The notes below the pieces were generated by a model, which was given only the letters and a program-made list of their open reading frames with translations, did not search any database and was not told the origin of the DNA. A stretch of DNA of 32,287 bases from Plakobranchus ocellatus (taxonomy: Eukaryota > Mollusca > Gastropoda > Plakobranchidae). The position numbers were made by a program, and so were the translations under genes. The stretch spans positions 654,757-687,043 of the forward strand of contig BLXT01004061.1 of NCBI GenBank assembly GCA_019648995.1. The letters run 5' to 3'. Positions 1-13,800 of the stretch are shown in pieces. Position 1 is the stretch's first letter, and the number at the start of each line of letters is the position of its first letter.

Positions 1-140
1 GAAGATGAAAATGACTGTGCTCAAAATTTGCGTTTGAAACATAACACTCACACTTAGAATAAACACCACAAAGAGAGACAATAAAAGGTGACACAATGAC
101 TGGTTTACCTTATTTTCCCGAACGCTCGGATAAATAGTCC

Positions 141-161
141 GAAAGAGAGAGAGAGAGAGAG
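141..161. repeat. (GA)n microsatellite
   Basis: A short uninterrupted GA dinucleotide run in the upstream flank. It is simple-sequence DNA with no assigned function. Confidence 0.9.
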
Positions 162-200
162 TTCAGTAACTATTCATTTTATGAGCAAATGAAGGTCTGC

Positions 201-206
201 AATAAC

Positions 207-271
<65 letters not shown>

Positions 272-272
272 G
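201..272. repeat. (AAT)n trinucleotide microsatellite
   Basis: About 70 bases of nearly perfect ATA/AAT repeat, starting after a slightly imperfect first unit. It is likely to vary in length between individuals. Confidence 0.95.
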
Positions 273-620
273 TAAGAAATGTTGTTCAAAATATTTTTCA
301 TCGGAAACTAACCTAAACTAAAATGAAATTTCTTGGGAATAAAAAAGATAAGATCTCGAGAGGCCTAATGGCTTAGATTTCCTGTGCACTTAGAACTTGC
401 CTAACTGGCCCATTTTCATTTCCGGTCCAAGATGGCTGCAGCTTACTTCCTAACCAAACAAGAATAAAATTTTGCTGGTAAAGGCACTTTAAACCATGAA
501 CCAAAGATCGAAAATGCTTTAAAAGCATGAAGCTGTACGTAGATCTAAACACACATGCATGAAGCATTTGTGAAGAATTACAGTGAAAAGTATGAACTCG
601 CTGGCTAAATAGCCTGGATC

Positions 621-711
621 TAATCTAGATCTAGATCTATGTCTAGGGACTTACATGTAGTTTTCAGAATTTATTTCAAGTTTAGATTCCAGATTTAATC
701 TAGATCTAGAA
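621..711. repeat. Two clusters of TCTAGATC-type motif
   Basis: Two clusters, at about 624-639 and 698-710, are built from the palindromic hexamer pattern TCTAGA/AGATCT. The same motif recurs in intron 10 (13411-13480 and 13994-14010) and, as CTAGGT/CTAGAT, inside both downstream piggyBac elements. It appears to be a dispersed genomic microsatellite seed. Confidence 0.7.
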
Positions 712-1507
712 TTTGCAAGATATCTTGACACTATATATAAATAAGGTCAAGATCCGGTCCGATCTATATTCTAAATAAAAGGCAATCCTTGCAGAATGCA
801 GATGTCCCTGCAAACATGAGAATCAGATTTCAAACCACTGCACTGTGAACACTTGAAGTTATCAGTTTCAAAATTGTTGCAAGATTATTATAAGTATTCA
901 CTCAAATCTCATCAATTGTTTTTATTGTACACTGAAGTCATATAGCCCAAATGCTTCAACCTTTAGCCAATAGTTGCAATGTGATGTGAAGAATAGTGCA
1001 AGCCACATATTTTTTTTTCATCTGACCCCAGAGACTTCATTTAAAATAAATAAAATTTTTGCATTCTTAGAAAAAGGAAGGCTTGGAAAACCAACGGTCT
1101 ACTCCTCTTTTTCTTGTGTCCACAATTATACTGAAAAGTCTCTAAAGCCACAGGATTTTTTGCTATTCAACTTAACCATAAAAGGCCCATGTTGACATCA
1201 TGTTCTGAGTCAGTTAAGTATCTGAAATTTGTAATTTTATATTTACAGTGGAGAACTGATCATTTCTGGATTGATTGAATCCAATGTTATTCATAGTTTA
1301 TGATGGTTTTTGCTTTACAATGAAAAGCGTAATGATTTGGTTATAAAACCTCAAACTTTGCAAGCTTGCAGCAGCTCTCAAGATTAACAATGTTTTCACG
1401 CTTGCTATTTGGCATTAAGCTTGAATACAAGTAAGCAAGAGTGCAAAACTGCAAAATCAAATGTCAATAAAATCTGTGCTTATGCCTTTGAGCAGTAGCA
1501 CACCAGG

Positions 1508-1861
1508 ATGGATGAAAAGCAGATTAATGAGCTCCTGGAATGCTCAGTGTGCTTGGATCGCATGGACCATACCTGTAAAGTTCTACCTTGTCAGCACACA
1601 TTTTGCAGGCGCTGCCTGGACGAGATACTTCTTAGGAAAAATGAACTGCGCTGTCCAGAGTGTCGATCCCTCGTCACGATGCGAGTTGCAGACCTACCAA
1701 CCAATATACTTGTGGTGAGGATTCTGGAAGGTCTGAAAACAAATGGAATAAAGCTTCTCTCTCACTCGGGCAATGGTGCAGAGAGGCCATCAGCTCCTAA
1801 AAGAGGCTTTGCTTCATCTTCGTTCCGACGTGAATCGCCTTCATCTCATTTTGCACGCCAG
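1508..1861 (+). CDS. SH3RF1: SH3RF exon 1: RING finger
   Basis: Encodes residues 1-118. The start codon has A at -3 and G at +4 and follows an in-frame TAG at 1496-1498, so it is the first usable Met. The C3HC4 RING ligands are C12, C15, C28, H30, C33, C36, C49 and C52, including the hallmark segment LPCQHTFC; all eight zinc ligands are present, so E2 binding and ligase activity are expected. A Ser/Arg-rich tail leads to SH3-1. The preferred donor is CAG|GTTAGT. A second in-frame donor (AAG|GTATAC, exon ending at 1873) would add VSQK. Confidence 0.93.
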
Positions 1862-4800
1862 GTTAGTCAAAAGGTATACATACCAAGTAATTACAGTAGA
1901 TTCATCTGTGTTATTTTAATGTTTCAAATTTTTGTAAAGATTGTGTTGTGCCTAGTAATATCTAAAAATACTTGTCAGATTATACTTTTAGCACACATAA
2001 ATAGAGATGAATAAAGTGCAATTTTTTTTTTTTTATTTGTTCTACAAATTTTGACTACAAATTTGAAAGATACCTTCATATGTGACTTAAATAAGATATG
2101 TTGAATGCCATATATGGAGATATATATTAGGTGTTGTGTCTTAGTGTGAATAATAGGTTTGGATACTGTGCTTTTGAGAGTTTCCAAAAATTTTGTGAAA
2201 TTTATCATTGCATAAAAAGTTCTTATATGAGTATACTAATATATGTGTGTCAGTTTTAAAATTTCTCGTCTATATTCATACAGCAAATTATAAATATTTT
2301 TCAGGGCAATCTACCATGTGCAAAGGCTCTCTATGATTATGAAAGTGATGTCGCCGAGTAAGTATAGCAATTAGGTTAAATTGGAAGTTCCAGAAGCAAA
2401 GCTCATAAGTTGTGAAATTCATTTATATTTTATTGCATGAGAAAAAATAAAATTTTAAAAGTTTTAAAGTTTTGTGACTGTCAGGTTTTATGACCACAGA
2501 TCTAATCAATACCAGTAACTTTACTTTCACTAAACAATTTAGCCATTGGCTTACCTAAATTCTACAAGGTTGAGAATTTTTTAAATAGGGACCAGACTGA
2601 ATAATTATTGTATACAATTATTTGGCATGTCTTTTTTCAAATATAATTATAAGCAGAAAGATTTGTATTTCTGCTTATAACTATATTTGGAAAAAGATAC
2701 ATCATGTAATTGTTAATGTTCATCTGTGTAACACCATGAAAATTTGTGGTTTATTTTGCACAAACATTTCTTTTTTTACTCATAACAATAATAAAACCAC
2801 AATCTTGAAATCTGCATTTTAACTTTGACAGAATTGGGACAGACATAAGTTTGTTATCCATCAAAATGTACATTCTAAGCTTCACTTCACATTGTTTGAC
2901 TGATCGCTCATCTTGCCTCACAGAATGTTTAACGAATTATACAAATAAAAGGAAATAATCAGCATTTAATTCTTAAGTTAAATGTTTTGGTTTATTTGGA
3001 TTTGATTTTTGGCTTTTGTTGATTCTATATTGTAATAATTCTATTTTTTTTTCACTATTTTATTCCCTGCTACTCCCAGAGACCTGACTTTTAAAAAAGG
3101 AGATATTATCAATTTAAAGCGCCAGATTGATGACAATTGGTTTCAAGGAGAGTTATCTGGAGCTGTTGGACATTTCCCTTCAAACTTTGTTCAGGTAGGA
3201 GACTTTGAGTAATTTTTGTTCATGAATAGTATTTTTAAAAAAATAAGTACTTCTTTTTTTTTCTCCTAAGTGTGCACAAATACTTCCAATTAAAGGATGA
3301 ACAATTGAAGAAAACAGCATATTATTTTTTACTCAAAGTTCCCCATTGCTGGTATGAAATTGTCAAATTGAAAACAGCAGGTCAGTAAAGAGGCGTATAA
3401 ATACATTGACAATTGTAAGACAGTTATTACAATTGAATTTATTTTTTAATATTTTGGCTGTATTTGAGACCTTCAAGAGGGAAATGATTGCCAACACAGC
3501 TTAAGACACCTGATTAGTGATTGTTTGATTGATTTCTCTGTTCATCAGGTCCTGGTTCCCTTGTTACAATTACCCCAGTGCAAGGCTCTTTTTGATTTTG
3601 AATTAACGGACGAGGGAGAAAAGGATTGCCTGTCTTTCAAAAAGGTTTGTTCATTGTTTAATGACAATCAAATCTTGATGTAAATTTTTTACTGATTCAT
3701 TCTAGTTTTGATTCTATACCTTTTTCATGCTTGCATGGTCTTGGTTGATAAGCCTTAGATTTTCTTTTCTTTGTTTGTGCTGTATTTTAATAAGATCTTA
3801 GAAAGTTAAAAATTGTCAACTCAGAATTTTGTACTCTTTTTTAACTTACATGCATTTCCTGGTCTATTGCCCTTACTTGATTTTGTATAGTTTGCACATG
3901 GAGCTTTTGGAAACAATACACATTTATTAGTTTAATGCTTTTTTCTGCTTTTGATTTTAATTACAATTCCCTCTTTTTTTAGACAATGGAGTAAAATTAG
4001 TGCTTTAGCTCTCACCGTTTTGTTCATAAACATACAGTTCTGGTCAAGTTTTAAATTGGAACCGTCCCTGGCTTAAATGGATGCAAAAAACAGTCCTTTA
4101 CTTTTTAAAGTAATACAAGAAAAAGGGACTTTAGCTGGCAAAAATGAGTAGGCCTACAGGCATTAACGAATAGCTTAAATTTTTTTGAGTGTTAATAAAA
4201 TCTCCAAATTGATCACAATGTAACTTTTGGGTGATACTAATAGTTTTAAATATTTTACATCCTCTAAAAATGTTCAACCAGTTCACAAAGCCATAATTTG
4301 CTAGCAGATTTTCCCAGGAAAACGAAAACATATGGGAACTGTAAATTTACTGTGTCATAAAAATGTCTTTCCTGAAAAGCAAATATTTTTGTCAAATTGA
4401 TTTGATGTCTTAAAATTAAGTTATTTTGTGGTTTGTAACATTCCTACTGTCTTTAAGCCAAAGAAATCTAGCAAACAAAAACAAAAAATGGTTAAAAAAA
4501 ATGTTTGAAAGATTGAAAAAAATGTGTGCTTAATTTGAAATGGAAATAATCATAATAGATTTTTCGCCTATAAGGTGGTAAAATTATATAAATTTTTTTT
4601 TAAAGAGAAGGTTAAATTATAGTCAAATTAACACTAATATATTATTTATATAGATCTATACGAATAGTAGCATAATGAATTTGAACTCTTTTTCTATGAT
4701 ATATGTTTTTTTTTTTTTTTTTTAATTTCCAAGCCTAGTAAAAGTAAATGATGAATATAGTTTTTTCTTCCTCTTTGCTTGCAATGATAAAAATCAAGGA

Positions 4801-7800
4801 AAGTTTTTGTTCTTAGACTTTTAACTCCTGAAGGTGAGACTAGAGTCCATCGACTTTATGTGAGACACAATTAATGTTAACAATTAGTTGCTTATCAACT
4901 TTGCTTAACAGGATGAAATGTTGACTGTTATCCGTCGAGTGGATGAGAACTGGTTGGAGGGTAGAAAAGGAGACAAGATAGGAATTTTTCCTTTAGTTTT
5001 TGTGGAGGTTTGTATTGTCTTTACTTTGATGAAAGTATTTTGCAACTGAGATGTAAGAAATAAACTTGGATACATGCATTGTAAAAAACAGTACAGATTT
5101 TTTTTTCTTTTGGTTTCTTTTTTTCCAGTACTGAAAATTGCATAGAATTAACGTTTCTTAGATAAGATATTACAGTTTTGGTATTTAAAAACGACTTCCT
5201 CTATACAAGCAAGAAATTGTAAAGGGTAACTACTTCTAAAAAAAATTCTTGGGAAAGTATTAGAATTGAATCAGCTTTTCTTTGGTAGGTATTACAATTT
5301 TAATTTTTTAAAATGCTTTCCTCCGAGGAAGCAAGAAACCTTAGAGATTACATATTTCTCAAAAAATGTTTTTTCCCCAACATCTAAGTCAGACTCTTGT
5401 GGCACGGAAAAAGGAAATTTTTATTTGATGTTTTGATAAAGATATTACCAAGAATATGTTTTTAAAAAAATGCTTCTGAAATTCTTTTAATTAGAAAAAA
5501 AAGATTTCTGAAAAATATAGGTAGGTGAATATGGATGATAAGAAAACAACTTATGTTTTTTAATTTTGTAAAATTTATTTTTAATTATGCAATTATGATT
5601 TCTAATGTACTTGACAAGACAAGAACTTTTCAAAACTTTTGTGTTTTAGCCAGCACCCCTTTTGCAAAGAAAATAATGTATTTTTGATAAATCCATTTTA
5701 TATGGTTTCAATTTTTCATCCCCCTTTCTCATTGTACCACCACAGCTTAATGATGCAGCTAAAGTTTTAATTAGCAAGAAATCAAGTCGCTCAATTCTGC
5801 AGCAATCAAAACCACTTTCGACTCCCTCCTCAACCTCTGTGACCCCAGTGACATCATCAACAGCTAGAACCACAGCAACTGTATCTGCTACTGAGACAAC
5901 TAGTACACCAAGTATTCCACAGAGAAGTTTGTCTGCACCAACTGGAGAAATCCTGTTTCCCAGCAGTTCCTCAGTCCCTGGGCTTGTGGTTGTACCTCAC
6001 ATTGTTGGTTACGTTTCAGAAAGCTCTACCATCCCGGTCTCTCAAGCTAATGGACGGCATGAATCAACAGCTGCAGTGGATTCATCTCCTGCTACATCTC
6101 TAACTTCTTCAGACTCTGCAGCTTTGACACCTGCTTCCTCTCCCAGTGAGACCCAGTCTGGAGCAGGGGTGAGCACTGAAGAACAAGCAGCAGCACCTGC
6201 AGTTTCTGAGGCCCTTACTTCTGCTTTGGTGTCTACTACTTCAGATTCATCACCAGTAGAGTATCTGGTACGACCCTTGGGATCTACGGACACACCCGCA
6301 TCAGAGAACAAACGTCACTCCTACACTCTTTTGTCTACGAGCACACCTGCGCCTGTGTCCTCACCCCTGCCTTCCTCCTCTAATGTGGTTCAGCTGAACA
6401 GACGCTCGACTGAGAGTTTGTTGCCCCCTGGGTTTAGCTCTGGTCAGTCTGGTGTAACTTCAGTGAGCACCACATTGATGTCTGCCTCTATGTCAGAAGC
6501 TGTTCGGTCAAATGCTGCTGAGACTCACGTTAAGGCAGCTTGTGTTCCATCACCAAAACATGTAAGTTAGATCTGATGTAATTTTATATATCAACAATCT
6601 AGGTTTTCTTTAGCACAGTTTGCTATTTTTTTTTATCAGTTTTATTTTTTTAGCAGTGGAATTGTATGTCAGATCAAATAAAGGTATGGGATCTTTTTGT
6701 TTGTCATAGTATTTTGTAGTGTGAAGAGTATAATATGAAAGTTTTATACTCATATATTTTTAACAGAGACAGATTCTAAGAAATAAAAATGAAATAAAAC
6801 ACCATGCAGAATAACAGCATAATTTTTTCATTCCGTATGGATCAAGGTAAATGAAAATCTAGATTAGATAAATCTGGATTATATACCTCATTGGTGCAAT
6901 AATTTTTTTTTTGTATTCTCAAATCAGTGGAAAGGCAAAGATCATAACAATAGCATTATGTTTAACTGCAGTAAATGAAAAGCTACATGTATCAAGCAAG
7001 TCAACATTCATGTTTGATTTAGTCACATTGACTATAACTCGGTCCCTATGTGTAGATTCTATTTTTAGACATGCTTTGTCTTTGCCATGGTTCAGAAGAG
7101 ATCTAAGCCCTAAACGTTTGCAAGATTGATGCCAAGATTTAGAGCTTTGTAAAGGTTGGGAAAATCAACCTTTTTGAGATGATAAAAAATTATTATTTTT
7201 TTTTTATAGAATATTCAACAAGGAGAATGTTGAATTAGGGTATGTTGACTTATCAATGAGAGCATATAACAGAATACCAATGAGAATTATGCCAGAAAAG
7301 AATGACGCTTAAGCTTTATGGGATGAGCTGGTTATGTCTGCAAAGTTCATTTTTTTCATGTCAGTAACTCATCTTAGCAATAAATTTATATCCCATCAAA
7401 ATCTAGACTAGATGTTCTCTTAGCTCATTGTCTCCGGATTTTTTTTCCACATCTGGACGGAGTTTTTTTCCTTTGTTTAACCTCATGATGCCGTATGCCA
7501 AGAACAATCAGCACCCCACTCCTGGTTCCCCGATGCTTGAACTAAGCGTGGGACCCACTTTATTTAAAGTGCATCTTATGTTCAGATACAATAATGGTCA
7601 CCATTTCTCTGCTAATAAAGATACAGCCATAATTCTTGCACTCACGTACTGGTTATTTGTTACACTACCTAAATATAGTCATTTTGTTCATGTGGGTTGT
7701 GTTTTTATATGTTGTATATAGGTAGACAGACAGTATGAAGAAAAATTGATGTCAAAATTAGCACAACACATTTACATTCACCATCAGAAAAAAAAATATC

Positions 7801-10800
7801 CATTTTCAGTCAGCAGTCAAATATTCCTTTTTACTGTAAAGTCCATACACTTCCCTATGTTTAATACCAATTTTTGTCCAATTTCATCCAGAAATAAAGA
7901 AATTATACTAAATTGTTGAAAAAAGGTGAACAAATTTTGCGGTGTTTTCAGTTGAAGTAGATCTAGTTTTGGTATCGCTTGTAAGAGCCTCTCTATCTTC
8001 AAATCATTGACCATATCCCTTTGGGGAACGGTTTTTTTACTAAGTATCACTAAAAAAGAGTTCTAGTTTCGTTGAGAAATTATTTCGCAGTTTTAGAGCT
8101 GCTTTTCTTTCATAATGTTTGCGGCCACTCCCAGTGGCTGCTCAGTCATTCTTATTGTTCCGTAGGCCGCCAGTTAATATTCAATATAAAATGGTAGGTC
8201 CAAATGGAGTTCTGTATGTATACCTGTCTTGTATGATTTTTTTCTCAAATTATAGGGTTGCACCTTAACAAAAACATATCTTCAGCATCAGGACTGAGCC
8301 TGCCAGTCTTCTAGACTGAGTACATGGTGATATTAATGGACATGGACATTGAGGAAAGAGATACTTCTTTGCCTCTATGAGAGTCGATGGTTCATTAATT
8401 AACTGCTTTTTTTTTTTTTTTACTATAATTTACTGGTAATGGAATGTTTATGGTTGAGTATGTGACTATTGGTGTAATAAGGTTGATTCATGCCCATTTA
8501 AATGTGCTGGCATATTCCTATGAGTGAAGTTGAATATTCCCATGAGCACAATTTGGGATTGGAAGGTCTGAAAATTGTTCAGCTGTTATTTTAATGGGAT
8601 TTCATCATGAGTTCCTACTTTGTATCATGAAGGGATGGAATGAAATATGGTGGATAAAGAGTTGGGCTCCATGTTGTAGCAATCAAAAATAGATAAGTTC
8701 ATCTAAGCCATTATTTTGGTTTTTATACAGCTTATGCTACTATTATTTTGGCCACGGAATAAGTGTAGCAAAGTCATGTCTTTGGTTATCCTAATCAATC
8801 CATGCTAATAAGTTTAATTTATAGCATATTTGCTTCATCTATTAATGGCAAGATTTCTTTTTCCAGAAAGCTTCATCTTCTCCAATATCAGCATTGTCAT
8901 CAGACAGCAGTGTGGATTCTGCCAGTGTACTGACAGCCCCTGTGTAAGTAATCACGATCTGTGTTGTACTGTAAAGAGGTTAGCGTATAAAATTCTCTGT
9001 GGATGTTGAAATAATAATAAGATTGGAGGTCACATTACAGGATACTACACAATATGAAAATTCATTATTTTTTCTTCAAAATCAGAAAAGAGTACCGTGT
9101 TATCCATGATGAGCAAGCAATATTATCCAGAGAAGAGCTAATTAATAACTGTCATTGCTTTCCTAAGTCTCAGTCATTTCTTAGGTTGATTTTAGTTTGA
9201 AAATGTCTCATTGCCTTATAGAGATTTCGGTTTGAAAATGTCTCATTGCATTGTATATGACTACACATTTGCTCCAAAAATTTGTTTCAGTCAAAAAGGA
9301 AATTTTGAAATATTTTTTCTTAGTTAATAATATAATATTGTTTATTGAGCAAATGCCATTGTAAAGTACATTTCTTTGAGGTGCTACTCAATGTGCATGG
9401 TATCTGTTTACAGATATACAGCTATTTATAGCTATTTGCCTCAGAAAGATGATGAGCTGGAGCTTACAAAGGGAGAGCAGTACACTGTAGCTGAGAAGTG
9501 CCAAGATGGATGGTTCAAAGGCGCATGTCTTCGAACAGGCCAAGCTGGTGTCTTCCCAGGGAACTACGTTCATCTTAATAGGTATTGATTACGAACAAAA
9601 TTACATTGATTCTATTGATAATTTGGAATTTGATAGATTATTGCTTATAATCAATTCACCATTTATGGGTGATTTCAAAGTTTCTGTGATTTATTCACAG
9701 TGGAACTCGGTAATAACAACAACTTTTGTTCTTATCAAAAAGTGTCTTTTTAGCATGAGTTGTTGTTATTCCCAGAAAAAGGATTAGAGAAGATTTTTCT
9801 ATTCAGCTGAATGATAGGCTTACACCAATCATTTTCATGGTTACCTCCCTTGCAACAAGTGAGGTCTAACAATCCAGAGCATAAGCAAAATAAGAGGTTG
9901 ATCATTTCCCTTTTATTTATTTACATAGTTAGGGTAGGGGATAGATCATTTAGTTAAAAAAGATGGGAGGGGAAAAGGAGTGAAATAAATACACCCAGTC
10001 AGTTGTCATTGGCTAAGTGCTGTGCTTAGCTTGTTTTATCTCGGCACTAGGATGGTGTTTCCCCCTCCGTCCCTCTCTCTTAACAGCCATAGAATGTAGG
10101 CTTAGTGGTTCTCCATCCCCTTATTTCTTAACTTTCTTCACTCACCTGAAACATCGATGGCCCATTTGTATTCCGAAATGTGTTCAATAGCTTCCCACCC
10201 AATCCCAGTTGGCACTGCCTCATCACAAGGTAGGGAGACAGGGGAGGTTTGGTAAGATCTGTGCTGTATGATCGTGATGAATAACACCAAATATGTGCCA
10301 CAGACTGGGTGATGATAGGCTGCTCTTGAGTGTTTGAGGTGATCAAGACCTGCTTGTGTGAAATGGTTACACTTAGCATGGTGTAATGTGAGAGGGCTAT
10401 GGGGGAAAGGGGCACAGCATGATAGTTGGCATTGTTAACTTTGATACTAGTGCCGGTAATATTACTAGATAATGCCATAGATCTATACATATTTTATGGT
10501 AAGTAAGAGATCATGGGCAGGGGAAATTTTAGAGCTTTTTGCTTCTGCTTTTTTTTAAATATGTTTCCAGATTTCATTATCGATATTACCAAGGAAAGCA
10601 GTTCCTTTACTGGTTTCTTCAGAAATATATTATGTGGCTTAAATAAAGATAAAGACAGGACTTTCCAAATCTCCCATTATAGCAGTAGTTATCATGATTC
10701 AAGTGTTTTAAAAAATGAGTTCCACTGAATATGATTACACCAATGGCAAAAAAAAATAATACTCTACATAGCCTAAGTAATCCATTATTGAGCAAGACTG

Positions 10801-13800
10801 ATCTTTAGTGTCAGTTACTAGTGATGTAAAAACCTGAGCTCTCAACTGTAAAATGTGAATAAGGCAAACTGTAAAACAGGAAAGTAAAAATTTCTGCAAA
10901 GATCCCTGAAAGGTCTAAGAAGCTTAAGAGTTACTGAAATTATATGAGGAACAAACATTTTCATCTTTTAAACAGATTGCTGATGACGTGATTATCCCAG
11001 GTTTTAATACCCTACTGAATGTAGGCAAAATAATGTGGGATGCTGTATATAAGCTACATAAGTTGCAAATGTATCAGCTTGAAAAACAAATGTGAATTGT
11101 AAAACATTGCTTAATGTAATATCAATTGAACACTTATGCTAGATCAGTTCCTCCAAGCCATAATTATGCTCTTTTTTGTATATGCAGAGGTCAATTGTTT
11201 GAGAAATTGAGTAGGTGTAGATACTACATTTGCCTCTCTTAAACAGGAAATCGTGTAAGTACTTTGATGTGATTTCAATTCTCAGACACACCAGTGCTTT
11301 CAAGCCTGTGCATGCCAACATTTTAAATATCCGTGCTAAGGGTCCCCATGCAGCTCTTTCAAGCTACGCAGCCCATGAATCATCCACAGCACCTGTGACA
11401 ATGGGAGGAGGGGACTCTAGCCAAGCTCCACCCCCTTTGTTGCCCAGAGTAGCCAAGTTGGGAAGCCAAGGTGAGCCGACAAACTCATTTGCCATAAATT
11501 TTGCAAAATATGAAAACATTGCCAGATGTTTAAATTATTGATGACAATTTTTTTTTCCTTACAGGGGCAGTGGATTTTTTCCTTTTTTTTTGGCTTTTCA
11601 CTGATTTGTTTTCAATGTTCTTTGACTCCAAAGATGAAGCAAACAAAATGTTAAAAACTTTTGTTGTTTTTAGGATTGTATTTGAAATTATCTGTTGCTT
11701 TCCTGTCCACCCCAGGCCAAAGGTCAAGGTCGCCTAATGCGCCATCACCTCTGAGATCACTCTCACATCCTGCCACGTCCAGCAGATTTGATTATCCAGC
11801 TCCCTTTCTGTCCGTTTCTCCTGCGTCTCACCTGGCCGGAATCTCTGTGTCAAGCAAACCTGCCATTCCTGTTCCACCATCTACCTCTCAGAGCCATCAC
11901 TCCCAGCTCTGGTCTTCACAGCCGATGCCCAGCCTGGCAACCATATCTGCTCAGCCCATGCCTAGCCTTTCATCCATAGCAGCTATGTGTGCTTCTTCTA
12001 GCATCACTCCTCCTAACGTTGTAGTAGCTGCTCCCAGTCATCACAGTGCATCGCCACATCCAGAGAAAGAAAAGGTGAGGATACATGTAATATTATATTA
12101 TATATTTTTGTTATCACAGAGTGAAATATTTTCTATCAAACAATCGCAAGGAACTGTGGGTTGAGTGTCTTATTTTAAGCAATTTTCTTACCTTGAGGCC
12201 AGCTTAACTGCCTCTAATTGAGTTGGGTTTTTTATTCAGTGAGAAAGATCGGTTCTATAATAAAGTTTACTGCACATGTAAGCCTGCTTATTTTTCCTGA
12301 TTTTCGGTGGAATTCATGATTCACAATTGAAGGTGAAAATGTCCCAATTTTTCTAATTTGACCCTCCTGTTTGCTGGCATAATTGCTTCCCTTTAGTTTT
12401 GTTTTGAGAAACCTGCATGTGGATAATCAAGGCCTCTATGCAGCCATTTCTTTTTCTCCCTGTCAGCCGGGATATAGAGATGTATGCCTGCTTGAGTAAT
12501 AACTCAGTTTTGGAGGACACAAATGGGTCGATCTCACTTATTCGGACCCTGTATCTGGCGCCATCTTTTTTTTCCAGAGAGGTCCTGCTGTCATCACCAA
12601 TTTCAGCATGTGTATGAGATGTTATACATAATTACACGTACCTCTACCTACATTATAGTACAGTGCCTGAGTATCAGTACAACGGTCATGGAATATAATT
12701 AGCTTTCTCCCCAACCTTCTTCTTTCGGTTTCCTCGAAAGGCAAATGCCAATATTTTGATGATTGTCTTAATAAACCACCAGTCGATTTCAACCTATGTT
12801 CAACTCAACAACAGGAAGCATGCAATTTTCCTTTGTTTTCTTTAAACTTCAATTACTACTTTCAGCATGAAAGTCAAAGTATGAAACAGTAATTGCATAA
12901 AAATGATAACTACTCACATGGCACTCTATTTGATATTAAAGGGAACAGATGGAAACATGGTAATAAAGTTGCCAGCAAAACGAAAATGCCATGAACAAAC
13001 ATTCGAGGTCAAAAGGGATATTCTCCTGTCCAAAAATTAAGAAATATAAAATTCAAAGCATAGAAGATATTTTAAGTTCCAAACATTTATTTGAACTGTG
13101 AGGGAAACAATGTTTACTAAATACCAGCCATTTAAGATAAACCCTATTGCGATTCTTTGATCTTTTACGTTACAATATATTGAGGCACAAAAAGCAGGGG
13201 CAGGAGCCACAGTGCCAGCCTTGTACAGGGCTGTACAACAGAAAATTTGCAAATTTTATGAGGGAGAGAGAGAGAGACTATCAACACAACTAATACTTTA
13301 GATTTGATGAGCTTAGATTTTATCCACACTCATGCGCTATGTGGTTTTAATTTAAAGAAGCATCACATACTCAAAGTCAAGCACGAAGTGTTTGCAGCCA
13401 AGATTATACTAGATCTAGTAGGCATACTAGATCAAATCTGTTATGGATTTAGTATATCATGCCAGCAGGCTAGATCTAGAAAGGCTCCAGTGGGCGGTAA
13501 GAAAAAAATTCAAAAGCCTCCATCTTTGAACAGGGGGGAGGGTTGGGGTTTGGGTTGGTGGCACAATGGATAGCGAATATGTTTTGAAATCTACAAGAAC
13601 CCTTCTGTTGTGGGTTTGGGTCCTGCCATCAGTGCCCTTGCTTAACGAGGGCCTGAAAGCATGAGATCATCTTGTTGTGAACTGCCTAAATATGCAATTC
13701 CAAAACCAAATCTGTCTTTGCATTGGGTCGATAAATTATTCTCAAACACTCACATTAACTCTTCCACTTTTCCTTTTCTTCTTCCAATTACTTAGACTTA

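Larger units (their letters stand above)
1..1507. other. Upstream flank / possible 5' UTR of the SH3RF gene
   Basis: No coding region is supported here. The stretch is AT-rich and carries a GA run, an AAT microsatellite and TCTAGA motif clusters. I see no convincing TATA box or initiator. The coding start at 1508 is preceded by an in-frame TAG at 1496-1498. A CAG at 1493-1495 or 1504-1506 could be a 3' splice site for an upstream non-coding 5' exon, but this cannot be decided from sequence alone. Confidence 0.5.

Noticed and set aside
6042..6311. 89-codon minus-strand open frame opposite exon 6
   Set aside because: It is a shadow of the Ser/Thr/Ala-rich coding exon on the plus strand; no motif and no independent splice signals.
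7428..7721. 97-codon open frame in intron 6
   Set aside because: No recognisable domain, ordinary intron composition, and it lies between two well-joined exons.
9712..9770. 13-base inverted repeat AATAACAACAACT / AGTTGTTGTTATT in intron 8
   Set aside because: The stem is short, low-complexity and has a 33-base loop; likely chance in AT-rich simple sequence.
10128..10490. 120-codon minus-strand open frame in intron 8
   Set aside because: No motif, no start context and no homologous family recognised. Kept only as a note that the region may be an old repeat.
12436..12620. Possible cassette exon in intron 10 after strong acceptors (CTCCCTGTCAG near 12467 and TTTTTTTCCAG near 12577)
   Set aside because: Reading from the first acceptor in phase 0 meets a stop after about ten codons. 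The second gives about 14 codons ([13 protein letters not shown]) with no good donor and no POSH-like motif.
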